From positions 15,525,802 through 15,589,801 of the forward strand of contig CM023534.1 of NCBI GenBank assembly GCA_013350335.1: 64,000 nucleotides of DNA, in the 5' to 3' direction. This DNA is from Chimonanthus salicifolius. Its lineage: Eukaryota > Streptophyta > Magnoliopsida > Laurales > Calycanthaceae. The position numbers and the translations under genes are program-made. The notes beneath the pieces were generated by a model. The model searched no databases and had not been told where the DNA came from. It saw only the letters and a list, made by a program, of their open reading frames with translations. How positions within the stretch are numbered: position 1 is the stretch's first letter; each line of letters starts with the position of its first letter. Shown here one piece after another: positions 1 through 12,498 of the stretch.

Positions 1-870
1 CCAGGCTTACAATCAAATTGGCCCTTAGTTTACCCCTCACTTATAGAAAAGTATTAAGGTTTTTGTTTAATCCTTGCTGCTTGTTTAATCTTTTCCTTCT
101 TGGAGCATGAGAACTTCTAATTGATCACTGAAGTGCAAAGACGTGAATTCATTGAAAAAAAAAAAAAAGGCTTAGGTTTTTCAATCACAATTCATGGTGA
201 AGCTCAATGTGTGGAAAATTTTCTCTCAGATCCATTTTGTTTTGGAATCAACCCAGTTGATGGGCGGGATTTCTTTCTGTTAGAATATGCCTAGTCTACT
301 AATTAATTTACATCCCATGTCTAAATGGAACCTAATTTTGATGGGTTGTACATTCATCTTAAAACTGTTGGAAGCTTTTCATTTTGCAACATGAAGCTTC
401 TCATTTTACAATGAAGTTATGTTGAAATTTCTTTTTTTAAATTTCATTTGGATCTTTTTTTTTCTATTTGAATGTTTCTTTTTCAATGATGGTAATTTTA
501 TTTTCTTTAGACCTTTCAAAAAGAGGGAACAAGTACAACAGCTTAGCAAAAAAGCCCATGGCAGAGTAAAAAACCAGCCACAAAAGCTATGATAAACAAT
601 CTCCTAAATCACCAATAATTAGTCGCTGCTGCCTCACTACTTTCAGACATGAATGTTTCAAGTATTTATTCTTCAATTTTTTTATAATTTCCCCTTTATA
701 TTTGGCTTTAAATTTTTAGAATTGCTGCCTTTGGGTTCTCAGTAAAAGATATCTTTTTGTTCTAGTACTCTTTGATTGATTTAGGGATGTCCTATTACGA
801 TGAACACAGAGTAATTTTGGAAGAGAAAAATATCTTTCTCATTTCTTCTCTGTACAGTACAAAGCTTCAG
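1..870. other. Upstream region of the GAMYB gene, no gene seen
   Basis: AT-rich sequence with poly-A and poly-T runs and no convincing coding segment or repeat. It is the presumed distal promoter of the MYB gene that follows. Confidence 0.5.
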
Positions 871-880
871 CTATAAATAG
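871..880 (+). promoter_or_regulatory. Candidate TATA box of the GAMYB gene
   Basis: The sequence CTATAAATAG is a good plant TATA match about 260 bases before the likely start codon. A 35-codon upstream ORF (ATG at 979, stop at 1084-1086) would lie in the leader if transcription starts near 900. The leader could instead contain an intron, since a possible acceptor (gaagcag) ends at about 1130. This is inference from motif and position only. Confidence 0.35.
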
Positions 881-1139
881 CGAAGCTAACAAAGCTAAGA
901 CTAAACCAGTTATAAGAAACAAACTGTACAACTAAGCACTAAAGCCATAAGAGAAAAGTAACTAATCTAAAATCTAATATGTCCAAAGTTCAAGTTGAAG
1001 TTGTAGATTTACTTGTATGCCTTCTTAATAATTATTGTGTTTCATTTCTCTGTCTCGGTTTTGGGCATTTGATTTCTATTGAATAATGTGATCGATTGAA
1101 TGGATTTGGTATATGATTTACTTGAAGCAGATTAATCAT

Positions 1140-4100
1140 ATGACAATAAATGAGAGTGATGACGATATGGTGTCAAAAGATCAGACCAGTTCTACATCAA
1201 CTAATGAAGGAAGCTGTGGAGGAGGGTCGAGAGCAGGTGCCCCAACAGGTGTCTTGAAAAAGGGACCTTGGACATCTGCAGAAGATGCGATTTTGGTGGA
1301 TTATGTTAAGAAGCACGGCGAAGGGAATTGGAATGCCGTCCAGAAGAACTCAGGTCTCTTCCGTTGTGGTAAAAGTTGTCGCCTGCGATGGGCAAATCAT
1401 CTGAGGCCAAATTTGAAGAAGGGTGCTTTCACACTAGAAGAAGAACGATTAATCATGGAACTTCATGCTAAAATGGGGAACAAATGGGCGCGAATGGCTG
1501 CACATGTAACTATTCCTTGCTCTTTTTTATTTGTCGCTATTTAGTTATTTTTATTTGTTATTTGTAGATTCTCTTTCTCCTGGTCCAGAGAAGCTCCTTT
1601 GTTATTTGTCATGTATTGGTCCAATAATATTGCCGTGTCTATTAGTAGTGTACTCGATTCGATTTTAGACTCATTGATTTAACCCTGCCACTTGGCTCAA
1701 TCTTGACAGAGGACAGAAGTCAACACTGGGCAACTCTAGTAAAATAAGAGACACATATCAATGTCATCATCATCACCACCACTGTCACCATCATATTCAT
1801 TAAAGCCATTATCCCATCCATTTAGGGTTGGCCTTTTTCGTTTTGAAGCTTCTTGGGGCCAACATTTATCTGAATCCCAGAACATAAGTTTGTGTGTGTT
1901 ATTCCACCATCAACATGCCCTGTTTTACCACATCAATTTAAGTCTGTATAGGTCTGCCTTTTCTAGCTCTTTGTTGTTCCAATCTTATATGCATGTTCCC
2001 ACAGCCCAAACCATCTTAAATGACATTCATTTTACTTAAATACTTTGATAAATTTAGTTCAGTTTCCAAAAAAGAACATATGAATATTCGTCTCTTGGAA
2101 AATACAATGTTAAACATACTAGAACGTATTCAGTGTGTGTACAACTGTACATTGCATATTTAAAAGAATCCATGCATGGTTGAGGCTGAATTCACTTGGG
2201 GAGCACCAAAGGTACTTGGAAATGTGAACCATCATGGAAGAGGCATTTAAGATGGAGCTGTAGAAGATGAAACACTGATAGATGATTTTTGAATGGCTCT
2301 GTCTCTCTCCTGCAAAACAACTTGACTGACTATTTTGGTTGACTTTGAAAGTCGACTGATCAGCTAAAAGCACCTTTTTTTTCCGAAACAGGGCTGAAGC
2401 TCATCAACCATCATACTGAGTTTTTTGTCTAGTCACTTAATGTCCAGTTAAGTTGATTTTTTTTCTTGAATTTTGAATTGATGGTTATTTCCAAATAAGT
2501 TGCAATGTTTGGAATATCATATTGTTCTTTAATTCTAGGCTACAGTGCCTTGTTGCATTTATTTTATCACATTTGACGTAGGCTAATTTAAGTGCTACGT
2601 ACGTCCATCAACTAGTGTATCTTGAACCCACCTCAGTTCATGTAATTTTCATATGTTGCCATTTATGTCACTTCAATGGGCCCACTGATATCACGAGTCC
2701 ACACCAACCCCCATGAGTTTTATGAATCATGATCCTCACTTTCTTTGGAATGATTTCATTGTTAGAGTGGATGTCAACCAAGCACGTAATATCATAGCCT
2801 TCATGGCAGGTGGGTCCCACTGTATGGATTTGAAATATGGTGTTTGAAAAGCTAAGGGTACAACTTGGGTGAATCTGGTCATGTGAGTCCTATTTGGTCC
2901 TTTTTCCTAACTTTCTTTTCTTCTTATTGGGTGACCCCCATTTCTTTTCAGGCTCTCATTAGGGGCTGGGGTTCAGGTCCTTTCTCTATGAAAGCCAAAA
3001 TCCTTGGGAAACTTGTACCTTTGACCATACACATACACACACTCGGACCTGGTTGTCTTTCCATCATCTTCATCAGTGTAACCTGGGGTTCAGGTGCTTT
3101 TTCTTCGGTCTATTGTTGCAAAGACTCGTTGCTTGGATTTCTTTATTGGTTTTCTTCCTTTTTATTCTTTGGCTTCCATCTACGACGAGGCTCCCTTCTA
3201 CGACGGCACAACAGACCCTATGATCTAGCTAATGTTGGACTATTGGTGCCAGACCCCAAGAAGACCCTTGTCACCTTTTCTCCAGGAACTCATCCATTCA
3301 CTTGGGGTTTTCTCAAACGCGGCGCCTAATTTCTACCTCGCTTTTGGATCAGATCTGCGGATGCTAGAACCCTATTTTTTCAAGATTTTTGCTTAGATCT
3401 GCTTGGGTCTTGCATGATTTGAATGTAAATCAGCACCACCCTAGTCGCCCGAGGCTCCTTTTCTATCGCCATTGGTTTCATCAGGGTTTTGGGCTGTGTG
3501 GGGTCCGCTGTTGACCCAACTTTATTGCAGCCTGTGAATGTTCTTGTGGTCTGCTCCTGTAGACCACCTCCTCTCAGCTTGCCTCTTCACTACCATGGTC
3601 GCCCCTAGTGGTTCTCTCAATCCCACTGGATTGATCTTGGTTTTGTACTTTGTGGGGCCCACTTATCTCGGTTTTTGCCGACATTGTACCATGTTTTATT
3701 TATTTCAGATTTGTTTTATGCAAAATGTCATCTTCTAATTCTTCTCATCTGATGGATATTATCTCTTTTGATTCCCTTCATATTGGAAGATTACCATTGT
3801 ACTTTTGAATGAGTCATTGCGACCAATTACTTCTAATAGTCTCATTCTACAAAAATGTTCCTCGATGCCATGCAGAAATCTGGTTATATTAATAGTACTG
3901 CTATGGAATCTGCTAAGGACAGTCCCACGTACAAGGAATGGAAAGCCAAGAACTCCTTTGTTTCAATCCTGGCTCCTACACTCCATGGACGAGCATGTTC
4001 GCGGCTTAGTATATACCCTTCCCACTGCAAAAGATGTGTGGGATATGGTTAAAGCCTTGTATTTCGATGATGATAACTTCGCTCATATTTATGAACTATA

Positions 4101-7100
4101 TCAGGAGGCTGCCCATCTTCCATAGGGGGAGTTGTCCCTTATTCAATATTATTCCAAAATGCAGAGTTGTTGGTTAGAACTTGATTAGTTGGAGACCATC
4201 AAATTTGAGCATCCTGCAAATAACTTATTACACATGCAATATGTTGAGAAATGGCGTACCTTTGATATATTGGCAGGATTTAACATCGATTTTGAGCCTA
4301 TTCGAGCCCAGATTTTTGCAAACGACCTCTTCCACCCCTAAATGAGGTCTATTCTACATTACTTCGGGATGAACGTGCCGCTTAGTTATGTCTTCTGCTT
4401 CTGTGCCCGCTGACCGATCAGCTCTTGCCTCTAAGGGACCTTCCTCTCTCAGAGGGAAGGGAATGGTGATTGATATCCGGCGGGAAACCAAAGGACAAAA
4501 GAAGAAAGGTCCCCATTTTTTCTCATATTGCATGATGAACAATCACTATGTGCATTCATGCTATAAGCTTCATGGTTGACCTCCCTCTAAGCAGGCTAAT
4601 CACAATGACGCCCCTTCCACTGCTACTGAAGATGACACCATTCGTGTGTCCAAACAAGAGTTGGTTCCTTATAGTAACAATTAAAGCATCTCAATCCTTC
4701 GAGGTTTATCATGTTGTCACAGATCAATTAGGTACTATGCCTTTGCGCACCGTGCTTCTTCTAAACATTCCTGGATTATCGATTCTGGAGCCACTGATCT
4801 TTTTCATGCTTTCGCTTGTTTCACTTAGTAAGGTTAAGTTAGCTAATGTGTCTTTTATTGATATTGCTAGTAAGTGGACTATCCTTGTATCCTCTACTCT
4901 AGATCCATCCTCTGTTTTACATGTCTCATCTATCTCGCAATCTATCATCTGTTAGTGCCCCTTATTAAATCTTTGAATTGTTTCGTTACCTTTTATCCTC
5001 TTACTCTGTCTTTCAGGGCTTGGTCACAAAGCAGACGATTGGTGGTGGTCGTGAAGTCAATGACTTGTATTTCTTTGATCCTCGAGCCGACAACCAATCT
5101 GAAACATGTTCGACCTCTTCTCAGGATGTGTGGCTTCGGCACTGTCGTTTAGGGCACCCATCTGATCATGTTTTGAAGCACCTAATCCTTTTTTTTTGCC
5201 ATTTAATAAGTTTGAGTGTGAAAGTTGCCAATGTGGCAAACATCGTAGACTTGCATTTCCTTCATCACTTAATAAATGTACTTCGACTTTTGTTCTCTTA
5301 TTCATTCTGATGTTTGGATGTCTCCTCGTATTTCACATACTGGTTTTCATTGTCTTGTTACATTCATTGATTATTATTTTCGTATGACTTGGGTATACAT
5401 GATGAAACATAAATCTAAGGTTTTTTTTTCCTCACTTCCACACCTTTTATCAATGGGTTAAAACCCAATTTGATTGGCATATTCAAATTTTGCAGAGTGA
5501 TAATGTGGGGGAGTATTTGTTACATTCATTTTTGCAATTTTTGTAGGACCATGGTATTGAATCTCAAATCTCTTGCCCTTACACACCTCAACAAAATGGT
5601 GTTGCCGAAAGAAAAAAAAAATCGTCATCTACTTGACGTAGCCATTAACTACTGTTTACTATGCATGTACCTATGTCCTATTGGCCAAAAACTGCTTTAA
5701 CTTCATCTTATCTAGTTAATCGCATGCCCTCAAGAGTATTACACAACAAATCTCCTATTGATATTGTGTCTTTGCATAAACATATTCCCACCATTCTTTT
5801 GCATGTCTTTAGATGTGTTTGTTTTGTTCATTTGTTTTCTGCTAATAAACTCTCTCACCGTTCTTTGAAATGTTTATTTTTTGGGAATTCACCATTTCAT
5901 AAAGGGTATAAGTGTTTTGGTCCTATCACTGGTAAGACTTGTCTCCATGGACGTCACCTTTTTTTAACATATTCCCTATTTTAATCATAATAAATCTGAT
6001 TCTTCACTTCCATCAGTTCTTCCTCTTCTCACAACAGATGTTAAACTTTTGTCCATTCCAAGCCCAGTATTGTGTATCAATGAAGGAACCATAAGCCCAA
6101 CTCAACATGACACCACAACCATCTGCCAGTGGCTTAGATCCGTCTCCTGCTGAACTTGAACCTCTTATTGCCCTTCGTAAAGGTAAGCGTGTATGTACTA
6201 ACCATCCCATTGATCAATTTATGTCCTATCATTCTGTTTCTCCATCTTACCATTGCTAACTCACTGCTCTTGACAAAACTAAGATTCCAAAGAGGATTGA
6301 TACAACTCTTCGAGACCCCTCCTGGAGAATGGAAGAAGAGTTTGCAACACTAGAGAAAAATCATTCATGGGAGATGGTTTCTCTTCCTCTAGAAAAGGCT
6401 CATGTTGATTGTAAATGAGTTTTCACTCTAAAGCACAATCCCGATAGATTAGTTGCTCGATATAAAGCCAAATTAGTTACCAAAGGATTTACACAAACAT
6501 ATGAGATTAATTATCAGGAGACCTTCTCTCCTATGGCGAAAATCACATCTGTTTTTGGGTCTTGATATCCATTGCTACTGCTGTGAAATCCAATTTGGGA
6601 AAGTTGAGTAGGATTATATCATTAGTTATAATTAGGTTAGTGATTGTCCACGTGGGGATCGAAGAGGTATAAGCCATTTACTTCACAACCACCACCAATC
6701 GTCTGCTTCGTGGCCAGATTTTGAAAAACACAATGAGAAGGAAAAAGGGTGGCTGAACAATTCAAGGATTTAGTAAGGGCACTAACAGATAATAAATTGT
6801 GTGATAGAAGAGGAACATGTAAGACAGAGGATAAATCAAGGGTAGAGGAGACATGGATTGTCCTTTTACGACCAATATCGGTAAAAGACCCATCAACTAA
6901 CTTAACCTTATCAAATGAAACTATTGAAAGGGAGGAAAAGATATTAGATATACCAACTATATGATCAGTGGCTCCAGAATCGATAATCCGATAATTAGGA
7001 GAGACATTCTGTGCGAGAGACGTAGTACCTGATTGCTCCGTGACAAGACTAGAGACTGCAAAGGATTAAAGACGCTGCAACTGTTGCTATAATGAAGCCT

Positions 7101-10100
7101 ACTCCTATTTGGACACACGAATGTTTTCATTGGCCGCAGCAAAAGAGATATGAGTGTGATGAGGAGCAGAAGATGCCATATCTAAGAGAGGAGAAGAGTC
7201 CATGGTCCAATAAGGCTAAAAAATAACAGAACCTGGTACAACAACAACAAAAAATGACGATAAGGGGGCTCCGTGAAGACTTAAACCAAGATCAAGCCGG
7301 TGAGACGATAAGAAGCACCAAGAGCGACTGTAGTAGTGAAGGGGCGAGTGGAAACTGAGGGCCACAACAGCAGATCAATCCCAAAAGAGACAACAAATCA
7401 GAAGCAAGAAGGAAGTAAAAATGGGCCCCATCGGTCACGAAAGAGAACAAAATCTGGGGTGATCGAAAGCAAAGCCAGGGGAGACACCAATAAAAGAGGT
7501 CTCAAGGCAAGGGGGTTCAGAAGTTTGTGGATCGGAGCAGAAAAGCTAGAAAAGTGGGGTTTTTGGCATCCCTATAGCGGTGTTGGAAATCCAGCTCAGT
7601 GGGCCATGCGGTTGACCGAAACCCTTGGTCAACCAAATGGAGAGGGAGCTGGGTTAGTGGCGGTCACACGTGTGAAGTTGCAACAAGATTCGAGTGTTGG
7701 TGGAGCAAGCCAAACTTTTAGAAAACTGAGGTACGTGCCGTTGCTGGAAACGAAAATGAAAACCAGCAAAAGGGACCCCACCTCCAACCGAAGCCCTAAG
7801 TCAACCTTAGGCCAAGACAGTAGGGTTAGGGGCAAAGGCAACGACAAAGTTTCATCAGGATCAAAGCTCTGGTGAAGCAGATCAAAGAAAAATTGTCTGA
7901 GGAAGGAAGAATGAGCCGCCTCTTGGGAACAAACCAAGAATTAGCGTTCCTGCAGAGACTGGGTTTGGTCTTCCTTGGTTCAACAAGACCAAAAACATGT
8001 TGAAGAGGGTTCCTCAAGCATTCAAACTCAAAATCGAGCCATACAGATGGGATGTAGGGCCAAAAACGTCTATAGAGTTGTGGGATTTTAGGTTCAAATA
8101 TGAAGGAAGACTCTAGATCTAAGGGAAAAAACAAAGATTTCCCTATGAACCACCCACAAAATGCAGAAAAAGAAAAACAGTCTCTAGAAGAAGAGGAAAG
8201 ATCATGAACCGGTCGTTCTGGCTGATACCATGTTGAAAGTAAAAATGTAAAAAAAAAAGAGGAAAATAATGAAGAGCAGGGATGAAAGTTGAGATAAATT
8301 ATTCTTTGTATTGTAATTCTGTGTCTAGTAAGGAGAGTGCATAGTCGTATAAATAAAATACATGGAGCCAATAAAGGTGGCTAAAAAAAAGGAAAGAATC
8401 AATTTACATCAATCACTAATCTAATTACAACTAATGATATAATCCTTGTCAACTTTCCCAAATTGGGTTTCACAACTGTTACAACACATCAAGGGCATCT
8501 TCATTAGTTGGATGTCAAAAATCCATTTCTTCATGGTGTCTTAAAGGAAGAAGTATACATGCTTCCACCTCCCGTGTTCGTGATACAAAGGAGCAAGAAT
8601 CGGTCTGCAAACTCAAGAAGGCTATCTATGATTTCAAGCAATCTCCATAGGCATGGTTTGACAAACTCGGTAATGCTTAATTGTAGTATGTGTTTTCTCG
8701 TTGTCAAGCAAATTATTTTGTGTTTGTCTATCGTGTCAACTCTGTTTTTATGCTTCTTGTTGTGTTTGTTGATGACATTGTTCTTACTAGGAATGATGCT
8801 TCAGCTATTAATGCATTCAAAAATCATTTAAGGCACTCATTTGATATCAAAGATCTGGGGTTGCTCAACTATTTTCTAAAGATAGAAGGTGCTCGTTCTT
8901 CTAAAAGGATTTCTCTTTCTTAAAGAAAATATGCTTTAGACCACTTACAAGATGCATGGTATTTTGGATGCAAGTCCGCGGACACTCCTCTGGATGTTAA
9001 TACTAAGCTGTTAGCTTCAGATGAAATTCCACTAGATGATACATTTTATTAGAAATTAGTGGGAAAACTTATTTATCTCACTATCACTGGGCCAAATTTA
9101 TCGTATGTTGTTGGAGTGGTCAATCAATTTATGCATGTCTCGTGTGATGCCCATCTTCAATCTGGTTTTAGATCTTTCGTAATCTTAAGACTCACCTTGA
9201 ACGAGGATTATTCTATGGACAACAATCTGAAATAGTCATTCGTGGTTACTCAGATGCTGATTGGGTTGGTTTTCATTACGATCATCACTCGACCACAGGA
9301 TGTTGTATTTTATGGGGATCTCATCTAGTCTTTTGGCAAAGCAAGAAACAGAATTTTGTTGCTTGTTCTAGTGTGAAGCAGAATATCGTGCTATAACCAA
9401 TATTGCCTTTTAATTAGTTTGGTTCTAACAATTTCTAACCGAGTTAGGATTTGCTTCCTTTGAACTATTATTGATGTTCTGCGATAATCAGGCTGCCATC
9501 AACATTGCATCTAACCCTGTGTTTCATGAATGGATGAAGCATATTGAAGTTGATTATCACTATCTTCGCCATCATATTTCAACGAGACAGATCCTCACTC
9601 CTTATTTGCAATTCAATGATCAACTTGCTGATATGTCCACAAAGGTCATTTCTCGATCACAACTTGATAATATTTTAGGCAAGCTGGGCTTAATTGATAT
9701 CGTTGCACGAGCTTGAGGGGGAGTGTTGTAAATATTGAAGATAGTGTATTTTTCACATGTCTAATTGAAGAGTTGACCTACAGATGTCATTAGATGTAAT
9801 TGATTTGTAATTGATTTTTCTTTCCTTATTTGTTGCTTTGATTGGCTCATTATATTCTATATGTGTGTGTGTGTGTGTGTTTTCAGAAAATTAATCTCTC
9901 GCTTTCGTCCTTTCTTTTCATTATTTTATTCAATTTCTACATTTTTCCTTTCAAAAGCACCTTACCCAAAAGTCATTGGACCTTCATCTTCATTATTGTC
10001 AAAACCATGTCCCATCCATTGGTGACCAACTTTCTAGCTCTTCTTGTTCCTTCATCCTCGTTAGAATCACTATATCTATGTAATGAGATTAAAACGTGCA

Positions 10101-12498
10101 ATCACCCATTCATATTTTGTTACCTACTACCTACTGTTGATGGGCCACTCCTAAAAGAGAGAAAAGAAAACTTAAAAAGAAAATGTGAGCATCAAGTCCT
10201 AGCTCATATTGGTGGCTTTTCTGAATTGGTTCAATTTATTTTTATTTTTACTTCTCTACTTGTTATCATCGAAATTGGTCCAATATGGTTATGATCATCT
10301 GATCATTGTAATTTTGGGTCCGGTTTTAGCTAAAAATACCAATCTTTGATAGATGGGATAATGGTTCGATTTATGACGATGACGATGACGATGACGATGA
10401 TTATGATGAATGATGGCCTTGAATGTCTCTCTTAACTCAAATGATATTCTCAGCTGAATTGTTCTGGAGGGAAATATTTGGTGCTAACTGAGATTTTATT
10501 ATGTTCTTTCTCAATCAATCCAAGCATGAAGATGATCATCAAAGTCATATGTTTGAGAACATGACTTTTCATGAGGGCGATTTTGTCGAACTTTTGCCAT
10601 TCATGAAAGTTGCACCTCACTCTACTTAGATAATCATTCCTCGTATAAGAAGTAATAGGAAAATGAATGGCATGCTTAAATCCTGTTTGCAATGCCTTCA
10701 TATCCAACAGCTTTATTAGATGAATAATTTTTTTGAGAGTATGATAAATGAATATTGATAAAAAGAAGAGGAAAAAGGATTTGATTACACCTGTTTGATT
10801 GTAACTCCAAATTATTTTTCCTTTATCCACCTGGTCCCTTTCAGCTTCTCTATGATATTTGACTTCTCTTGTCTCAGTTACCTGGGCGCACTGATAATGA
10901 AATAAAGAACTATTGGAACACTCGAATCAAAAGAAGGCAACGTTCTGGTTTACCACTTTACCCTCCTGAGGTTTGTTTTCAAGCGATGAATGGAGGTCAG
11001 CAGGATCAGAATTTTAGTGAATTGGCCAGCAGTGATGCACAGCAGCATTACCCTTTTGCAAACGAATGGCTATGATATCCCTGATGTTGTCTTTGACAAT
11101 TTGAAAGTCAGTCATGGTCATTTATCTTATGCACCAGCATTTCCACATATTTCCAGGAATGGCATATTGTTTCAGGGGGCATCATCTCAAAATTACAATG
11201 TTGTGCTTCCATCAGTTCATGAGCCCAAGCAACCTCAAGAATCAGAAGCTTTTTATCCTGGTTTTCTGGGTAGTGTTACAAATGGGCTTCCCACAGTTCT
11301 CCCATTGCAGAATGACTCTTTCAGTAAGATCCATTCATCACATGGTCTGGGTTTTACCTATGATCCTGACCCCAACAAGAAGAATCCAACTCCCTATGGT
11401 GGTGCCGTGACAGGTAGCCATGCCCTTTTAAATGGCAATCTCTCTACTTCTAAGCCTTTTACCAGGGCTGTGAAGTTGGAGCTCCCTTCACTCCAATATC
11501 CAGAGACTGATCTTAACAGCTGGGGAACATGCCCTGCCCCACTATCTTCTCTTGAGACTGTCGATGCTTACATCCAGTTTCCTGCTCTGCAGGTTCTGTC
11601 TGACTATTCCCCACCTTGGAACAGTGGTCTTTTGGATGAAGTAGTTCACAGGCCGCATGGCAAGAATCAAACATCTGAGAGTAGTTCTAGTTCATCTATT
11701 GTCACACCTGCAGATGTAATTGACTCCTCAACTCTGAACTTAAATGGAACAGAGTGGGAAGATTTGGGTGGTCCTGTTTCTTCCTTGGGTTGTTCTGCTG
11801 CATCAGCCTTCAGTGAGTGTACTCCCGTCGGTGGCAGTTCATTGGATAAATCTCAACCTGCTAAGGAGGAACTTGCAGGTGAGCACTTTTTTTTTTGTTC
11901 TTTAAATGTTGAAAAATTTAGCAATGTTGTTCTGAGTTGACATACATTGCTTAGCAATCAGTGTCATTTATCTGGCAATGATTGCAATATCCAAATCATC
12001 TAGTAGTTTTTGCTTTCTATTTTTATATATGGACTGTATGTGGTTATTAACTTACCATTTGCAGCCTACAGTATCCAAGGTGGGACCTCTAGTTACGGAT
12101 CTGGTCTCTACATAGGGGGCTCACCTAGGGTATTGATCAAAATATGTCACTGTTTGATTATATCAGGCCTTGTTGTTTGATGCTACTACTGAAATACAGT
12201 TTCTTCGGATTCAGACATCACGACTGAAACAGCTGAAGGTGTTGCAATGCTATATGGAGGAGAGGACATATCTATGCAGTTGGATTTTCTCAGGCCTGAT
12301 GCTTTACTAGGTGCAGATTGCTTTGAGCAAAGCTCTGATTATGCAAACGACCTAGCTGCCCTTCTCAGTGAAGATTTCTGCAATGACTACAAGCATGTGG
12401 CATCTTGGACTTCTAGTCAGGGATGCACACTCGGTACATACCCAAGGAATAATATGCCTGCTGCTTGTCACATGCCAGAATTTCCTTGTGAGTTGTAA
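1140..12498 (+). CDS. GAMYB: GAMYB-like R2R3-MYB transcription factor (three coding exons, apparent frameshift in exon 2)
   Basis: Coding exons are 1140-1505, 10878-11878 and 12200-12498, with GT-AG borders. Exon 1 carries MYB repeat R2 ([15 protein letters not shown] to RWANHLRP) and most of R3. R3 resumes across the intron as [20 protein letters not shown]. Exon 2 holds the GAMYB transactivation region and the miR159 site; exon 3 ends in a short acidic C-terminus. Start at 1140 is chosen because MTINESDDD follows a possible splice acceptor; an in-frame ATG also exists at 1113. Family members are nuclear regulators of gibberellin responses, anther and seed programmes. Odd point: exon 2 begins in one frame (10878 to a stop at 11073-11075), but the rest of the conserved protein ([16 protein letters not shown] onward) lies in the next frame, so one extra base or two missing bases lie near 11030-11050. 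Read literally, the product is about 187 residues with an intact DNA-binding domain only. Otherwise the reading frame and intron phases fit. Confidence 0.9.
1506..2999 (+). other. GAMYB intron 1, 5' part
   Basis: Intron sequence between the donor GT at 1506 and the Copia insertion. No coding exon or clear repeat was recognised. The 5' edge of the Copia element is not sharp, so this boundary is approximate. Confidence 0.5.
8220..8230 (-). other. Primer-binding site of the nested Copia element
   Basis: The minus-strand sequence TGGTATCAGCC abuts the LTR end and matches the start of the initiator-methionine tRNA complement normally used by plant Copia elements. Confidence 0.75.
8231..8474 (-). 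repeat. 5' LTR of the nested Copia element
   Basis: The 244-bp LTR runs on the minus strand from TGTGAAACCC to ACTTTCAACA, obeying the TG...CA rule. It is followed directly by a primer-binding site and resembles the 3' LTR of the host element, especially in its second half. Confidence 0.8.
9724..9956 (+). repeat. 3' LTR of the outer Copia element
   Basis: A purine tract (GAGGGGGAG) just after the RNase H stop serves as polypurine tract. The LTR starts TGTTGTAAAT and ends CCTTTCAAAA, the last bases decayed from a CA end. It aligns loosely along its length with the nested element's LTR. It contains a (TG)n run near 9860. Confidence 0.7.
10335..10415 (+). mobile_element. RTE-type LINE 3' tail
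   Basis: A GATAGATGGGAT-like stretch followed by tandem GACGAT repeats (10373-10400) matches the 3' end of the longer RTE copy at 22250-22475, which ends in GATGATGATG. Only the tail remains, in GAMYB intron 1. The rest of 9957-10877 is intron without other recognised content. Confidence 0.55.
11477..11497 (+). promoter_or_regulatory. miR159 target site in the GAMYB mRNA
   Basis: Twenty-one bases in exon 2, encoding part of the conserved [10 protein letters not shown] segment, pair with miR159 as known from this family: mismatches only opposite miRNA positions 1 and 7, and a G:U pair at position 20. Pairing is perfect around positions 9-11, where cleavage occurs. GAMYB mRNAs are established miR159 targets, so the transcript is likely restricted post-transcriptionally. 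The site lies downstream of the apparent frameshift. Confidence 0.92.

Larger units (their letters stand above)
6582..8474 (-). mobile_element. Nested, internally deleted Copia fragment with inverted LTR ends
   Basis: This minus-strand relative of the host element lies inside its reverse transcriptase. Reading leftward from 8474 it has one LTR (8474-8231), a primer-binding site, leader, a gag start codon at 7179, then a jump straight to the protease and pre-integrase region (about 7160-6660); gag is missing. The far end, 6582 to about 6645, is an inverted copy of the first ~64 LTR bases with about five differences. Flanks are ACTGC (6577-6581) and ACTGT (8475-8479), an imperfect 5-bp target duplication. 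Ordinary LTRs are direct repeats, so the inverted end suggests self-integration or rearranged cDNA. Confidence 0.85.
3000..9956 (+). mobile_element. Decayed Ty1/Copia retrotransposon in GAMYB intron 1
   Basis: Broken reading frames follow Copia order: untranslated leader (about 3000-3726), gag beginning near 3727, a degenerate zinc knuckle ending CYKLHG near 4575, protease with WIIDSGATD at 4772, pre-integrase motif [12 protein letters not shown] near 5135, integrase core with SDNVGEY and [12 protein letters not shown] (about 5290-5980), reverse transcriptase (6290-6576 and again from about 8490, with [10 protein letters not shown] and FVDDIVLT), and RNase H (about 9180-9716, with [10 protein letters not shown]). 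Frameshifts and stops are frequent, so it is dead. It is interrupted by a nested element at 6582-8474. A 3' LTR is recognisable; no matching 5' LTR was found, so the start is approximate. Confidence 0.9.

Noticed and set aside
2865..3329. 154-codon open frame on the plus strand
   Set aside because: It lies in the 5' leader of the Copia element, shows no protein family motif, and its sequence parallels the noncoding leader of the nested relative.
7336..7875. 179-codon open frame on the plus strand
   Set aside because: It is antisense to the leader of the nested minus-strand Copia fragment and has no recognisable domain.
10373..10400. Tandem GACGAT repeat considered as a CRISPR-like or regulatory array
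   Set aside because: The units are six bases without spacers and match the simple-repeat tail of an RTE LINE; the genome is a plant.
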